Assembly: GCF_024813435.1 (NCBI RefSeq) | Contig: NZ_JANAEZ010000001.1 | Coordinates: 310,001-374,000, forward strand | Length of the DNA: 64,000 nucleotides | Direction of reading: 5' to 3' | Origin: Cognataquiflexum gelatinilyticum | GTDB lineage: Bacteria > Bacteroidota > Bacteroidia > Cytophagales > Cyclobacteriaceae | Part shown: one piece after another, positions 27,321-36,611 of the stretch | Layout: the number at the start of each line of letters is the position of its first letter | How positions within the stretch are numbered: the first letter of the stretch is position 1 | The notes under the pieces: generated by a model | The model's input: the letters and a program-made list of their open reading frames with translations, nothing else | Database searches by the model: none | What the model was told of the DNA's origin: nothing | Position numbers and translations under genes: made by a program

Positions 27321-27890
27321 ATGCATGAAGTTTTAAAATCCTATTTTCATAACCTCACCAAAATCGAGGAGGAAAAACTCGAATCGCTATCTCCTTATTT
27401 CAAAGAAAAAAAAGTAAAAAAGAACGAATTTTTACTCAAGGAAGGTGAAGTCTGCAAATTCAATTATTTTGTTATATCAGGTTGCTTGAGGTTGTTTTCT
27501 GTAAACAATGAAGGGTTAGAAAATACAAGGTACATAGCATTTGAAGGTAAATTTGGAACCTCTTTTACAAGCTTAATTACCGGACAGCCTTCTATAGAGT
27601 ATATCCAAGCCCTGGAAAAATCCACCCTACTTTATATCAGTAAAGAGGATTTTTATTTCTTGGTGGAAAATGAACCTTCTGTAAATAAAATCTACAGGAA
27701 TATTTTGGAATCTGCTTACATCACGACCCAGAGGAGAATTTATGATTTTCAAGGGACTGATAGCCTGGAAAGGTTGAGATCGCTGATTTATCATCAGCCC
27801 AAAATTTTAAGCAGGATCTCTCATAAAATAATCGCCAGTTATTTAGGTATCACACATTATACACTTAGCCGGTTAAAAGCCCAGCTCTAG
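27321..27890 (+). CDS. Crp/Fnr family transcriptional regulator (short Bacteroidota type)
   Basis: The 189-residue regulator has the barrel sequence LLKEGEVCKFNYFVISGCLR, a central dimer helix and a C-terminal helix-turn-helix ending IIASYLGITHYTLSRLKAQL. The ligand is not evident. It precedes an outer-membrane-like protein gene by about 75 bp with a hairpin between, so it may regulate that gene without full co-transcription. TTAATTTGG upstream resembles but does not match a -7 element. Confidence 0.92.
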   Translation: MHEVLKSYFHNLTKIEEEKLESLSPYFKEKKVKKNEFLLKEGEVCKFNYFVISGCLRLFSVNNEGLENTRYIAFEGKFGTSFTSLITGQPSIEYIQALEKSTLLYISKEDFYFLVENEPSVNKIYRNILESAYITTQRRIYDFQGTDSLERLRSLIYHQPKILSRISHKIIASYLGITHYTLSRLKAQL

Positions 27891-27927
27891 TATCAAAACG
27901 TTGATATAGAGCAACTATTACTGTTTT
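27884..27927 (+). terminator. Hairpin overlapping the stop of the Crp/Fnr gene
   Basis: GCTCTAgTATCAA pairs with TTGATATAGAGC (12 bp with one bulged base) around AACG. A run of T follows after 9 bases, so it may be a weak terminator or an attenuation structure before the 27966 gene. Confidence 0.5.
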
Positions 27928-27965
27928 TTGATTTCTGAAATTTGCATAAACTAAATGAAAAACTT

Positions 27966-28649
27966 ATGCAGGTTTCAAACCTAAAATCAAAAAGATACTT
28001 ATTACCACTTCTGACAATATTGTTTTTTATTGGAGTTTTTCAATCAGCTTTGGCACAGGAATTTGTCCCAAAAGTCCCCACGCCTGTTGAATTTATGGCG
28101 GGTAATAACAGGATGTTTTTTCAGATGGTGGTCAAGAAAAAGTTTACTCCTGAGAGTAGATTCGGATTTTTGAGTGTATCCTCTATAGCTGCAAGCTATG
28201 ATAATAATATGGAAGATCTGGATTTTGCTAGCCCGGTATTGATCAACTATAATATCTATAAAGGATTTGGTTTGGTCGGCGGAACTTCGATCAACAATGC
28301 GGTGGGTTTTGCCCCGCTGCTTGGTGCGCAACATTCATTTACCAATAAGGAATGGGTAGCCGTGACTATAGTTTCGGCATTTCTTCATTCCAAAAGAAAT
28401 GTAGAATTTTTTGGAATCTATGAGTATAAACCCACCCTTACTCCCAAAACCAATTTATACACTAGGATCCAAATGTTGTACATCCACAGTACGCGTGACA
28501 ACCTGCATGCAAGGAGTTTTCTTCAACTCCGAGCCGGATTAAAAAAGAATGCTTTCAATTTTGGCTTGGGAGGAAATCTTGACCAATATGGTCCTGAAAA
28601 AACATTCAAACCAAATTACGGAGTTTTTGTGGGTTGGGCTTTTCAATAA
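27966..28649 (+). CDS. Hypothetical outer-membrane beta-barrel-like protein
   Basis: From the ATG at 27966 the product is 227 residues with a signal peptide (YLLPLLTILFFIGVFQSALAQ). The mature part alternates aromatic and small residues in short strands and ends in GVFVGWAFQ, an aromatic C-terminus typical of outer-membrane barrels. I do not recognise a family. A TTG at 27942 would add eight unhelpful residues. A stem-loop follows the stop. Confidence 0.7.
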   Translation: MQVSNLKSKRYLLPLLTILFFIGVFQSALAQEFVPKVPTPVEFMAGNNRMFFQMVVKKKFTPESRFGFLSVSSIAASYDNNMEDLDFASPVLINYNIYKGFGLVGGTSINNAVGFAPLLGAQHSFTNKEWVAVTIVSAFLHSKRNVEFFGIYEYKPTLTPKTNLYTRIQMLYIHSTRDNLHARSFLQLRAGLKKNAFNFGLGGNLDQYGPEKTFKPNYGVFVGWAFQ

Positions 28650-28658
28650 TTCTATTTA

Positions 28659-28684
28659 GGTATCAGGCGGAATTTCCTGATACC
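28659..28684 (+). terminator. Stem-loop after the 27966 gene
   Basis: GGTATCAGG pairs perfectly with CCTGATACC (9 bp, 8-nt loop) ten bases after the stop. Only a short T stretch follows, so termination is likely but not certain. Confidence 0.55.
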
Positions 28685-29059
28685 CTTTGCTATTGTAGCA
28701 TTTCCCATTTCTTTGATCAAATGGACAACCGATACTGATATTGAATTCAAAAGTTAAACCCAATTTAGGAAAAAATTGGGGGACAAGAAACGGGAAGATT
28801 CCGGTTTATCGCTGAGGAAATGTAAATCAGGAATATCCATTTACTTCAAAAAAAACAAGGTTAAGCTAAAGATTCCATCCTTTTTGACAAAGGAATTAGA
28901 TTCGACCCTGGCTGGATTTACCGGAATTTGACAAAAACATTCACCAGCTTCCTGTCCTATGGAGGTGTTTTAGATTGTTCACCACAATGAAGTGGTGGAA
29001 AAGAAGCAATTAATAATTTTTAAACTTGGTTGTTTATTTTAAAAAGAAAATTCCGATTA

Positions 29060-29131
29060 ATGGATAAGAAAACAAAACCGTTAACCTGCCAACCGCTGCT
29101 TGATTATTTCGGGAAACTGATTCTTTTGTAG
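29060..29131 (+). pseudogene. Crp/Fnr N-terminal remnant (23 codons)
   Basis: An ATG at 29060 opens a frame containing TCQPLLDYFGKLI that ends at a TAG (29129-29131). The same residues (CQPLLDYFGKLI) start the intact Crp/Fnr gene at 37932, and the DNA is nearly identical over 29095-29128. The rest of the gene is missing; a REP-like repeat begins about 50 bp later. It is best read as the stump of a duplicated and deleted Crp/Fnr gene. Confidence 0.75.
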
Positions 29132-29184
29132 AGTGTGGAGTATGGAATCAAATTGGATTTTTTATCCTTCCGGTGCAGGCATAA

Positions 29185-29219
29185 GTTGAACTTCTCAGAA
29201 TGAGAATTTCAAATCCCAA
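29185..29219 (+). repeat. REP-like palindromic repeat, copy 1 (partial)
   Basis: GTTGAACTTCTCAGAA is followed by a degenerate palindrome (GAGAATTTCAAATCCC) homologous to the copies at 39375, 41371 and 42631. The second palindrome present in the 39-kb copy is missing here. Confidence 0.75.
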
Positions 29220-29867
29220 TAGGGGGAGTAATTGATATCATATAAATCAATTGTCTCATATGCCAAGCTGTAAAGTACTTCAATACCCTTTGCAGTCCAA
29301 TGATTCTTTTGATTTAGAAATAATGAAAGTAGGAAGCTAATACTTGGCTTTATTTTTTTGCTTAACGAAATACTCTCAGCTTATCATATATGTTTGAAAT
29401 ACGGTGGTACTAACCCTAGAATCCTGTCCTCAAATTCTTACCGATTCAGAATGTTTTTATGGTTTGGATTATCCTAAATAATAGTTTGCAGTGGCAGTTG
29501 GATTTACAGTTAAAAAAAACTAAGTTTAATTAATATCTGCCAAGAAATGATAGTGAGAGTAGAAAAATTCGAACTGAAAGGGTCAATAAATTGATCATCA
29601 AAACCAAACATATATAACCACAACATAATTGATTAAAGGTCAAATAATGCTTATAATACATTGGTTAATTCCACCGGATTGTCTGTTTTTTTGGCTAGAA
29701 GTTTAACAGCAACTATTGGATTCGAGTATCTCCCTGCGATAACCCAAGCCAAGGAAAGCCCAAACTCGACAGTTCGTTTATATCTATTTCCTTCACAACG
29801 AATTTTTAATACAATCTTATATTTTCCGATTTGCCCAAAACCTCCAAAATATATGGTAATTGATGCT

Positions 29868-32800
29868 ATGACCAATAACCTTTTCAGCCTTAATCCTATC
29901 CCATCATGGATCTTTGACTTTGAGACTCAAGAAATCTTAGAGGTAAACATTGCTGCCATCCACCATTATGGATATTCAAGAAAAGAATTTCTTTCGATGA
30001 CCTTAAAGGATATCCATCCCAAAAAGGAAATCTTGGAAATTAACGCGGGCCGGGATCAACCTGAGGGGAATATTAATTTTGGGGTTTTCACCCACCAAAA
30101 GAAATCAGGTGAGCTGATCCGGATGGAAATCAATGCGAACAAAGTTGACTACTTTGATCGACCATGTATGTTAGCGGTGTGCCTTGATGTAACAGAAAAG
30201 GAAAATCAGGTTTTAGAACTGAAAAGAACGGAAGAAAAATTAAAGTCTATATCGTCAATGGCTAAGATTGGCTATTGGAGGTTGGAAATAGATGGCAAAA
30301 CCTTAACCTGGACAGATGAGGTTTATAATATTTGGAGCAGGGACAAGAACAGCTTTGAAGTCAACTTTGAAAATTTCAGGAGCAGCATTCATCCTGACGA
30401 CCTTCAAGGATTAATGAAGGAACAAGATGATGCATTCTCAGGAGAAAAAGAACTCGATTATATACACAGGATCATTCTTCCCGATAAAAGTATCAAGTGG
30501 GTACACGAATTGGGTAGATTGATAAAGGATGAAAATGGGAAGCCGATTGCCTTTGAAGGAACTGTACAGGATATTACAAGGCAAAAAGCTGAAGAACAGC
30601 GGCTGAAGTTGCTTGAAAGTGTGATCACCCATACCAATGATGCTGTTCTGATCACAGAAGCTGAACTATTTGACGAACCTGGTCCAAGGATAATCTATGT
30701 CAACGAGGCTTTTACAAAAATGACAGGTTACACTTCCGAAGAAGTAATCGGTAAATCTCCCCGAATCCTTCAAGGTCCAAATTCAGATAGAGAAGAATTG
30801 GCAGTGCTCAGCAAGTCCATCCGAAACTGGCAACCCTATGAAATCACCACCATCAACTACAAAAAAAACGGAGAAGAATTTTGGATCAATTTTTCTGTAA
30901 TCCCGGTAGCCAATGAAAAAGGCTGGTATACACACTGGATTGCTATAGAAAGGGATGTGACGGAGCAAAAAAACAAAGAATTAGAAAAAGACCTCATCAA
31001 TACTATAAGTGATATTTTCCATCAAAGCATTGATAATGATTTAACAAAATGCCTTTCAAATCTTTGCGAACACATTATCAAAATTGGTGATTTTGATCTT
31101 TCTGAAATATGGCTACCTGCTATTGATGGTAAAAGCATCAATCGCGTAGCTCATCATGCGAAGGGAATAACAGGAAGTACCTTTTATCAGGCAACGAAGC
31201 AAATTACCTCTTGCGCTCTGGGGGAAGGGTTACCGGGCAATGTTTGGCAAAACAAAACAATCGAAATTTGGGGAAATGTTGAGGGAGAATGGCTTATAAA
31301 AAGAAAATTAGCTGCTAAAAAGGCAGGCTTTGAAGCCATGATGGGAGTGCCTTTAAAAAATAAAGATGAGGTAATAGGTGTTCTTTTATTGGGAACTGTT
31401 AAACCAAAATCAGCGCTGACTCCATATATCGACTTATTGAGAAAATTAGAGTCAGCGATTGGAAGTGAACTAAGCAAAAAGAAAGTTGAAATCGAATTGG
31501 CTCAAATTTTTGACTTTACACCCGATTTAATCTGCATGGCAGGTTTCGATGGCTATATAAAACGAATCAACCCAGCAGGCCTAGCTTTGTTAGGTTATAC
31601 CCTGGAAGAAATATGCTCTAGGCCCATCATCTCATTTTTACACGAGCAAGATAGATTGTTGACAAGTGACGCTCAATTGAAACTTTATAATGGTGAAAAT
31701 ATAAGAAACTTTGAAAATCGTTATGTCACAAAACAAGGTAAAGTAATTTGGTTGAGTTGGACTTCAACCTCCTCTCCGGAACAAGGTGTTGTATATGCAG
31801 TTGCCAAAAACATTACTGAAGAGAAGAACCTAAGAGAATTAAACCGTCAAGTTGGCAAACTCGCTAAAATAGGAAGTTGGGAGTTTGATGCAGTAAATAA
31901 CACCATCTTTTGGTCAGATGAAGTTCATCAAATCTATGGGACAGACCCCAAGTCCTTTGTGCCAAATGTGGAAGCGGCTTTTAATTTTTACAGAGAGGAT
32001 TATCGCCATCTAGCACGATCAAGTTTTGAAAAATGTATTCTAACCCAACAGCCATATACGATTGAGGCGGTTATCGTCACTTCCGGCAATAAAGAACTTT
32101 GGGTACGCACCACTGCGAAAGCAGAATTTATGGATGGGGTATGCACACGCGTTTATGGCAGTTTTCAGGATATACATGATTTTAAAATGTCAGGAATAGC
32201 CATGGCTGAAAGTGAAGCAAGGTTCAGAACCATCTTTGAGATTGCTACTTTGGGTATTGCACAGGTTGATCCTTCAAACGGCCAAATAATTTTAGTCAAT
32301 TCCTATTATGAATCCATTACAGGTTATTCTAAATCTGAACTTTTAAACATGAAATTTCCGGACCTTACCCATCCGGAGGACAAAGAAAAAGATTGGAAAA
32401 TTTTCAGCAAAGCTGCCCTAGGGGAAGGAGAATATAGAAATGAAAAGCGTTATGTGAAAAAAGACGGATCCGTTGTTTGGGTTCGCTTACACGTTGCATT
32501 TATAAGGGACAATATGGGTAAGCCTGTAAGGACAGTGGCCATTTGTGAAGATATCACGGATAGAAAAGCTGCGGAATTACGCCATCAGTCTTTGGCTGAT
32601 AACTTACCTGGGGTGGTTTTTCAATATTTATTGTTTCCTGATGGCACAGATGCTTTAAGAAACGTGAGCAAAGGATCCAAAAAGATCTGGGAATATAGTC
32701 CTGAAGAAGTGATGGACGATGTTCATTTGGTTTGGAATCAAACCAAAGCCGGCGGTGATTTCAATCAGGTGAGACAAAGTATTTTGGATTCTGTAAAAAA

Positions 32801-35105
32801 CAGGTCCAAATGGACAGCACGCTACAGAACAGTATCTCCAAGCGGTGAAAGGCGGACACTTCAAGGATTAGGCTCTCCTGATTTTTTACCTGATGGGACA
32901 GTGCTTTTTAATTCCATGGTGATGGATATTACCAGGGAAGTCGAAAATGAGGAGTTGTTGAGACAAGCTACAAGTATGGCAAAAATTGGAAGTTGGGAAA
33001 TAGATTTGCACAGAGGTAAAATATTCTGGTCAGATATGGTCCACGAGCTCCATGAAACAGATCCTAATTCCTATGAACTTGATTGGGAAACTGCCATTCA
33101 TTTTTACAGGGAAGATTTCCATGAAGTTGTCACTGAGAAAGTGTCAAAATGTATAGAGAAAGGTGAATCATTTGATTTTGAGGCAGTAATTGTGACTGCT
33201 ACTAGGAAAGAACGATGGGTTCGCGTCATAGGAATTGGGGAATTTATAGAAGGTAAATGTCAACGTATTTTTGGGAGTTTTCAGGATATAGATTTACCAA
33301 AATCATTAGAGCTTCAAATTCTCGAGATATTAGAAAGTATTTCCGATCCATTTTATGCCGTAGATGAACATTGGAACCTTACCTATTTTAATACTGAAGC
33401 TGAAAATCTACTCAAAAGAAAAAGCGGGGGTAAATTCAATAAAGAAAATTTTTGGGAAGTTTTCCCTCAAGGGGAAGAAACAGGTTTAAAAACCAAATTG
33501 GAAAGTGTTGCAAAGTCCAAAGCAGCAAAAACATTTGAATACAATTACCCTGTTGATGGCAAATGGTATGAAATCACCGCATATCCTTCTAAAGGAGGTG
33601 TTTCTGCCTTTTTTAAAAATATAGATGATCGGATTAAAGCTGAAGAAGGATTAAAGAAGGCTTTTCAGGAAAAAAACAACATCATAGAAAGTATTGCAGA
33701 TGCCTTCTTTACCATGGACAGCGGTTGCATTGTCTCCTATTGGAATCATGCTGCCGAGAAACTTCTTGGTGTAAAAAGAGAAGAAATTATCGGAAGGAAT
33801 CTTTGGGATCTCTTCCCTGATGCAGTGACTCATCCTTCCTACATTAATTACCATAGGGTTCTGGAAACAGGAGAAGCTGTTCACTTTGAGGACAATTTTG
33901 GCAAGTGGCTAGAAGTGGATGCATATCCTTCGGAAGAGGGGATCACGGTTTTTTTTAGAGACATTTCCCTTAGAAAAGAAGCAGATTTTCGTCTTTTGGA
34001 AGCGAATGAACGGTTTGAAAAAGTGACTGAAGCCACCAATGACGCAATTTGGGATTTTGATGCTGTAAACAATACGTTGTTTTGGGGGAAGGGATTTTTT
34101 ACGTTGTTTGGATACAATCCTGATGAAATAAATCCAACATTTGAATTGTTGATGTCATGTATTCACATAGAGGACCGGGAAAGGATCATCAACAAAGTAA
34201 ATCGCTTTATGTCGGATCCTGAACTCAAGGATTGGTATGAGGAATACCGTTTCTTAAAAAATGACCATACCATAGCTTTTGTGATTGACCGCGCTACTTT
34301 TATTAGAAATAGCGAAGGAAAAGTGATCAGGGTAATTGGTGCCATGAATGACATCACTGAAAGGAAGAATTCCGAACTTCAATTACTGTCCCTTAATGAA
34401 TCTCTTCAAAAGTACGCCAAAGAACTCGAGCGCTCAAACGAAGAGCTGGAACAATTTGCCTTTGTCACCTCTCACGATCTTCAAGAGCCCCTCAGGATGA
34501 TTTCGAGCTTTATGGATCTCCTCAAAAGGAAATATGGTTCACAATTGGATGAAAAAGCAATCCAATACATCCATTTTGCAATAGATGGTGCAAAACGAAT
34601 GAAGCAGATAATATTGGAATTATTGGAGTATTCAAGGGCAAGCGTGTCTTCCGAAGGCAAAGAACTGGTTGACCTAAATGAAATCCTCGATGAATATAAA
34701 AAATTAAGAAGAACAGTCATTTCAGAAAAGTCAGTATCCATTTCTTACCAACCTCTTCCCTCCCTTACAACGTACAGCGCAGGGATTACCCAAGTATTGC
34801 ATGCATTATTGGACAATGCTATCAAATATTCGAAAGAAGACGTTCCTCCGCAAATTGATATCCATTCAATCGAAAAAGAAAAGGAATGGGAATTTTCCAT
34901 CAGAGACAATGGAATTGGTATTGATCCAAATTTTATTGATAAAATATTCGGTATCTTTCAGAGACTGCACAACCATGACGAGTATGAAGGTACCGGAATC
35001 GGCTTATCAATTGCAAAAAAGCATGTGGAGTTTTTGGGTGGCAGAATATGGGTAGAATCTGTTCCCGGAGTTGGAAGCACGTTTTATTTTACTGTTGCAA
35101 AATAA
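29868..35105 (+). CDS. Giant multi-PAS/GAF sensor histidine kinase (about 1745 aa)
   Basis: Eleven PAS/PAC modules can be traced at roughly 5-115, 125-240, 252-365, 547-651, 663-775, 784-900, 908-1025, 1035-1141, 1155-1258, 1271-1371 and 1380-1500, with a GAF domain at about 375-540. A coiled coil leads to HisKA (H1536 in VTSHDLQEPLR) and an HATPase (LLDNAIKYS, DNGIGID, GTGIGLSIAKKHVE). No transmembrane helix is visible, so it is probably cytoplasmic. PAS5 and PAS8 share AKIGSWE, FWSD, TDP, FYRED, EAVIVT and GSFQDI, showing internal duplication. The ATG at 29868 begins at the first PAS; the frame is open from 29661, but that part lacks domain likeness. The response regulator follows after 12 bp. 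Confidence 0.88.
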   Translation: MTNNLFSLNPIPSWIFDFETQEILEVNIAAIHHYGYSRKEFLSMTLKDIHPKKEILEINAGRDQPEGNINFGVFTHQKKSGELIRMEINANKVDYFDRPCMLAVCLDVTEKENQVLELKRTEEKLKSISSMAKIGYWRLEIDGKTLTWTDEVYNIWSRDKNSFEVNFENFRSSIHPDDLQGLMKEQDDAFSGEKELDYIHRIILPDKSIKWVHELGRLIKDENGKPIAFEGTVQDITRQKAEEQRLKLLESVITHTNDAVLITEAELFDEPGPRIIYVNEAFTKMTGYTSEEVIGKSPRILQGPNSDREELAVLSKSIRNWQPYEITTINYKKNGEEFWINFSVIPVANEKGWYTHWIAIERDVTEQKNKELEKDLINTISDIFHQSIDNDLTKCLSNLCEHIIKIGDFDLSEIWLPAIDGKSINRVAHHAKGITGSTFYQATKQITSCALGEGLPGNVWQNKTIEIWGNVEGEWLIKRKLAAKKAGFEAMMGVPLKNKDEVIGVLLLGTVKPKSALTPYIDLLRKLESAIGSELSKKKVEIELAQIFDFTPDLICMAGFDGYIKRINPAGLALLGYTLEEICSRPIISFLHEQDRLLTSDAQLKLYNGENIRNFENRYVTKQGKVIWLSWTSTSSPEQGVVYAVAKNITEEKNLRELNRQVGKLAKIGSWEFDAVNNTIFWSDEVHQIYGTDPKSFVPNVEAAFNFYREDYRHLARSSFEKCILTQQPYTIEAVIVTSGNKELWVRTTAKAEFMDGVCTRVYGSFQDIHDFKMSGIAMAESEARFRTIFEIATLGIAQVDPSNGQIILVNSYYESITGYSKSELLNMKFPDLTHPEDKEKDWKIFSKAALGEGEYRNEKRYVKKDGSVVWVRLHVAFIRDNMGKPVRTVAICEDITDRKAAELRHQSLADNLPGVVFQYLLFPDGTDALRNVSKGSKKIWEYSPEEVMDDVHLVWNQTKAGGDFNQVRQSILDSVKNRSKWTARYRTVSPSGERRTLQGLGSPDFLPDGTVLFNSMVMDITREVENEELLRQATSMAKIGSWEIDLHRGKIFWSDMVHELHETDPNSYELDWETAIHFYREDFHEVVTEKVSKCIEKGESFDFEAVIVTATRKERWVRVIGIGEFIEGKCQRIFGSFQDIDLPKSLELQILEILESISDPFYAVDEHWNLTYFNTEAENLLKRKSGGKFNKENFWEVFPQGEETGLKTKLESVAKSKAAKTFEYNYPVDGKWYEITAYPSKGGVSAFFKNIDDRIKAEEGLKKAFQEKNNIIESIADAFFTMDSGCIVSYWNHAAEKLLGVKREEIIGRNLWDLFPDAVTHPSYINYHRVLETGEAVHFEDNFGKWLEVDAYPSEEGITVFFRDISLRKEADFRLLEANERFEKVTEATNDAIWDFDAVNNTLFWGKGFFTLFGYNPDEINPTFELLMSCIHIEDRERIINKVNRFMSDPELKDWYEEYRFLKNDHTIAFVIDRATFIRNSEGKVIRVIGAMNDITERKNSELQLLSLNESLQKYAKELERSNEELEQFAFVTSHDLQEPLRMISSFMDLLKRKYGSQLDEKAIQYIHFAIDGAKRMKQIILELLEYSRASVSSEGKELVDLNEILDEYKKLRRTVISEKSVSISYQPLPSLTTYSAGITQVLHALLDNAIKYSKEDVPPQIDIHSIEKEKEWEFSIRDNGIGIDPNFIDKIFGIFQRLHNHDEYEGTGIGLSIAKKHVEFLGGRIWVESVPGVGSTFYFTVAK

Positions 35106-35117
35106 ATTGAAGAAAAA

Positions 35118-35546
35118 ATGAAATTAAAACCTGCACATATACTTTTGGTGGAAGACAATGAAGGTGACATCCTACTCACTTTAGAAGCCTTTGAAGAAAG
35201 TAAATTGGTTTCTGAGATCAGTGTGGCAAGGAATGGGCAGGAAGCACTTGATTTTCTATTCAGAAAAGGATCATTCACTCAATCACCAAAGCCAGACCTT
35301 ATCCTGTTGGATATCAACTTGCCAATATATAACGGTCATGAAGTATTGCGGCAAATCAAAATGGATTCAAGTCTCAAAAAAATACCGGTAATTATGCTAA
35401 CCACCTCTTCCAATCCTAAGGATGTAAACATAGCTTACAGCAATCATTGCAACAGCTATTTGAAAAAGCCTCTGGAGATAGAGGAATTTTTTAATGTAAT
35501 CAAAAAAATTGAGCAGTTTTGGCTACAACTGGCAATAAGACCTTAA
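35118..35546 (+). CDS. Single-domain response regulator (Rcp1/CheY-like)
   Basis: This 142-residue receiver domain has no output domain. LLVEDNEGD provides the acidic pocket, D65 in LLDINLP is the phospho-acceptor, TTSS the switch Thr/Ser region, and YLKKPLE the conserved Lys. The spacing and the EDNEGD motif match the Rcp1 type usually paired with bacteriophytochrome-like or PAS-rich kinases. It directly follows the giant kinase and is very likely its phosphorylation partner. Confidence 0.93.
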   Translation: MKLKPAHILLVEDNEGDILLTLEAFEESKLVSEISVARNGQEALDFLFRKGSFTQSPKPDLILLDINLPIYNGHEVLRQIKMDSSLKKIPVIMLTTSSNPKDVNIAYSNHCNSYLKKPLEIEEFFNVIKKIEQFWLQLAIRP

Positions 35547-35711
35547 TTAATTAAAGTTGTTATTCACGACTTTGTCGAAAGCACAAAGTATACTACAGGC
35601 TGCACGGGATTTAAATCTTGGTTGTCCAATTCCACTGCTTCTCCTTCTCTTTTTTCATCCCCACTTTCCAACAAAGAACCGCTTCCAAATAGGATAAAAA
35701 CAAGGCAATGG

Positions 35712-35733
35712 TTAATTGCCACCTTCTTTAGCC
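35712..35733 (+). repeat. Short dispersed repeat (GCCACC..CTTTAGCC), copy 1
   Basis: TTAATTGCCACCTTCTTTAG continues with CC and matches the copy at 35799-35820 except one base. It lacks the closing GGTGG. Confidence 0.5.
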
Positions 35734-35798
35734 AAATAAATGAATAATTCTGAATGATAAATGGAGAATGACATTAAGCAGAAGTATGCATTTGGATT

Positions 35799-35825
35799 TA
35801 ATTGCCACCTGCTTTAGCCGGTGGA
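35799..35825 (+). repeat. Short dispersed repeat with hairpin, copy 2
   Basis: The same unit is followed by GGTGG, so CCACC(t)GC can pair with GC(c)GGTGG around TTTA. Its purpose is unknown. Confidence 0.5.
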
Positions 35826-35953
35826 TCAAAAAAAGTAATCAGACTCATAGGATTTAGCCAAAGAGAAAACAATAAATTAAACTCCATCTTCAAACCCAAA
35901 AAAGGGTTGAAATCATAGCAAAAAAATTAAATGATATTTTCCCTTCAGAGGTT

Positions 35954-35961
35954 TAACTTTG
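35954..35961 (+). promoter_or_regulatory. Bacteroidota -7 promoter element (TAACTTTG)
   Basis: TAACTTTG is an exact TAnnTTTG match ending 6 bp before the ATG at 35968. Initiation from it would give a nearly leaderless mRNA. No clear -33 element. Confidence 0.4.
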
Positions 35962-35967
35962 AATACT

Positions 35968-36564
35968 ATGCCGACTAAAAGCAATCACTTTTCGACAGTC
36001 TATTCCCCGCTCTTTTATTATTTTGATACTTTTCATAGGGTTTCCGGAGAAGCCAAGGAAGCATTAGCAGCCATTTGTAGCCTTTCCCAGATCCCCAAAA
36101 ACAAAGACCTCCAATCCATCGGCCACACCTGTCGCACCATTTATTTTGTCAAAAAAGGAATAGCCAGGATCTACTACTACAAAGACGGAACAGACATCAC
36201 CGAATCTTTTGCCTTCGAAAACTCCCTGATTGCAAGGGTGGAAAGTCTTTTTACAGGAAAGCCGAGCAAGAAAGGCATTCAGGTTTTGGAAGACTCCGAA
36301 TTTATCGGAATCAGTTCTCCCTTACTTTTTGATCTCTATGACCAATTTCCTGACATAGAACGTCTTTTCCGCAAAATCTTTGAATCTGCTTATGTCGAAA
36401 CTGTCAACAGGATTGAGAGTCTACAGTTTCATAGCGCGGAAGAAAGGTATCTTGCACTGACCCAAGAATCACCTGATTTTTTGAAAAGAATACCCCTGAA
36501 GTACATTGCTTCATACCTAGGCATCACTCAGGTCAGCCTCAGCCGGATCCGCGCCCAGCGTTGA
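35968..36564 (+). CDS. Crp/Fnr family transcriptional regulator (short Bacteroidota type)
   Basis: The product is 198 residues from the ATG at 35968; a TTG three codons earlier falls inside the -7 element. The barrel region (TCRTIYFVKKGIARIYYYKD) is followed by a helix-turn-helix ending YIASYLGITQVSLSRIRAQR. The ligand is unknown. It sits 47 bp upstream of an MFS transporter gene, a common arrangement that suggests local regulation or an operon. Confidence 0.92.
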   Translation: MPTKSNHFSTVYSPLFYYFDTFHRVSGEAKEALAAICSLSQIPKNKDLQSIGHTCRTIYFVKKGIARIYYYKDGTDITESFAFENSLIARVESLFTGKPSKKGIQVLEDSEFIGISSPLLFDLYDQFPDIERLFRKIFESAYVETVNRIESLQFHSAEERYLALTQESPDFLKRIPLKYIASYLGITQVSLSRIRAQR

Positions 36565-36611
36565 TTTTTTAACATTTGTAAAAGGAATCGACCCGAGCCT
36601 CCACGAATTTT

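Larger units (their letters stand above)
28685..29867. other. Gene-poor 1.2-kb region before the giant histidine kinase
   Basis: Beyond the Crp/Fnr remnant (29060-29131) and a REP-like repeat (29185-29219), the region shows a small hairpin CCCAATTT/AAATTGGG at 28759-28780. A Met-less antisense reading frame of about 60 codons is open at 29651-29860. No intact gene is evident. It looks like a graveyard of decayed sequence upstream of the kinase. Confidence 0.5.
35547..35967. other. Intergenic region with dispersed hairpin repeats
   Basis: This 420-bp region contains two copies of TTAATTGCCACCT.CTTTAGCC (35712-35733 and 35799-35820). The second can fold as GCCACC..GGTGG. A TTAATTAATTAA palindrome follows the response regulator stop. 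The promoter of the next gene lies at its right end. No gene was found. Confidence 0.55.

Noticed and set aside
29661..29867. Extended N-terminus of the giant kinase
   Set aside because: The 69 extra residues show no domain likeness, and the first PAS begins right after the ATG at 29868. An ATG at 29853 remains possible.
35535..35546. TTAATTAATTAA as an origin or regulator site
   Set aside because: It is a simple AT palindrome at a gene end; no other evidence of function.
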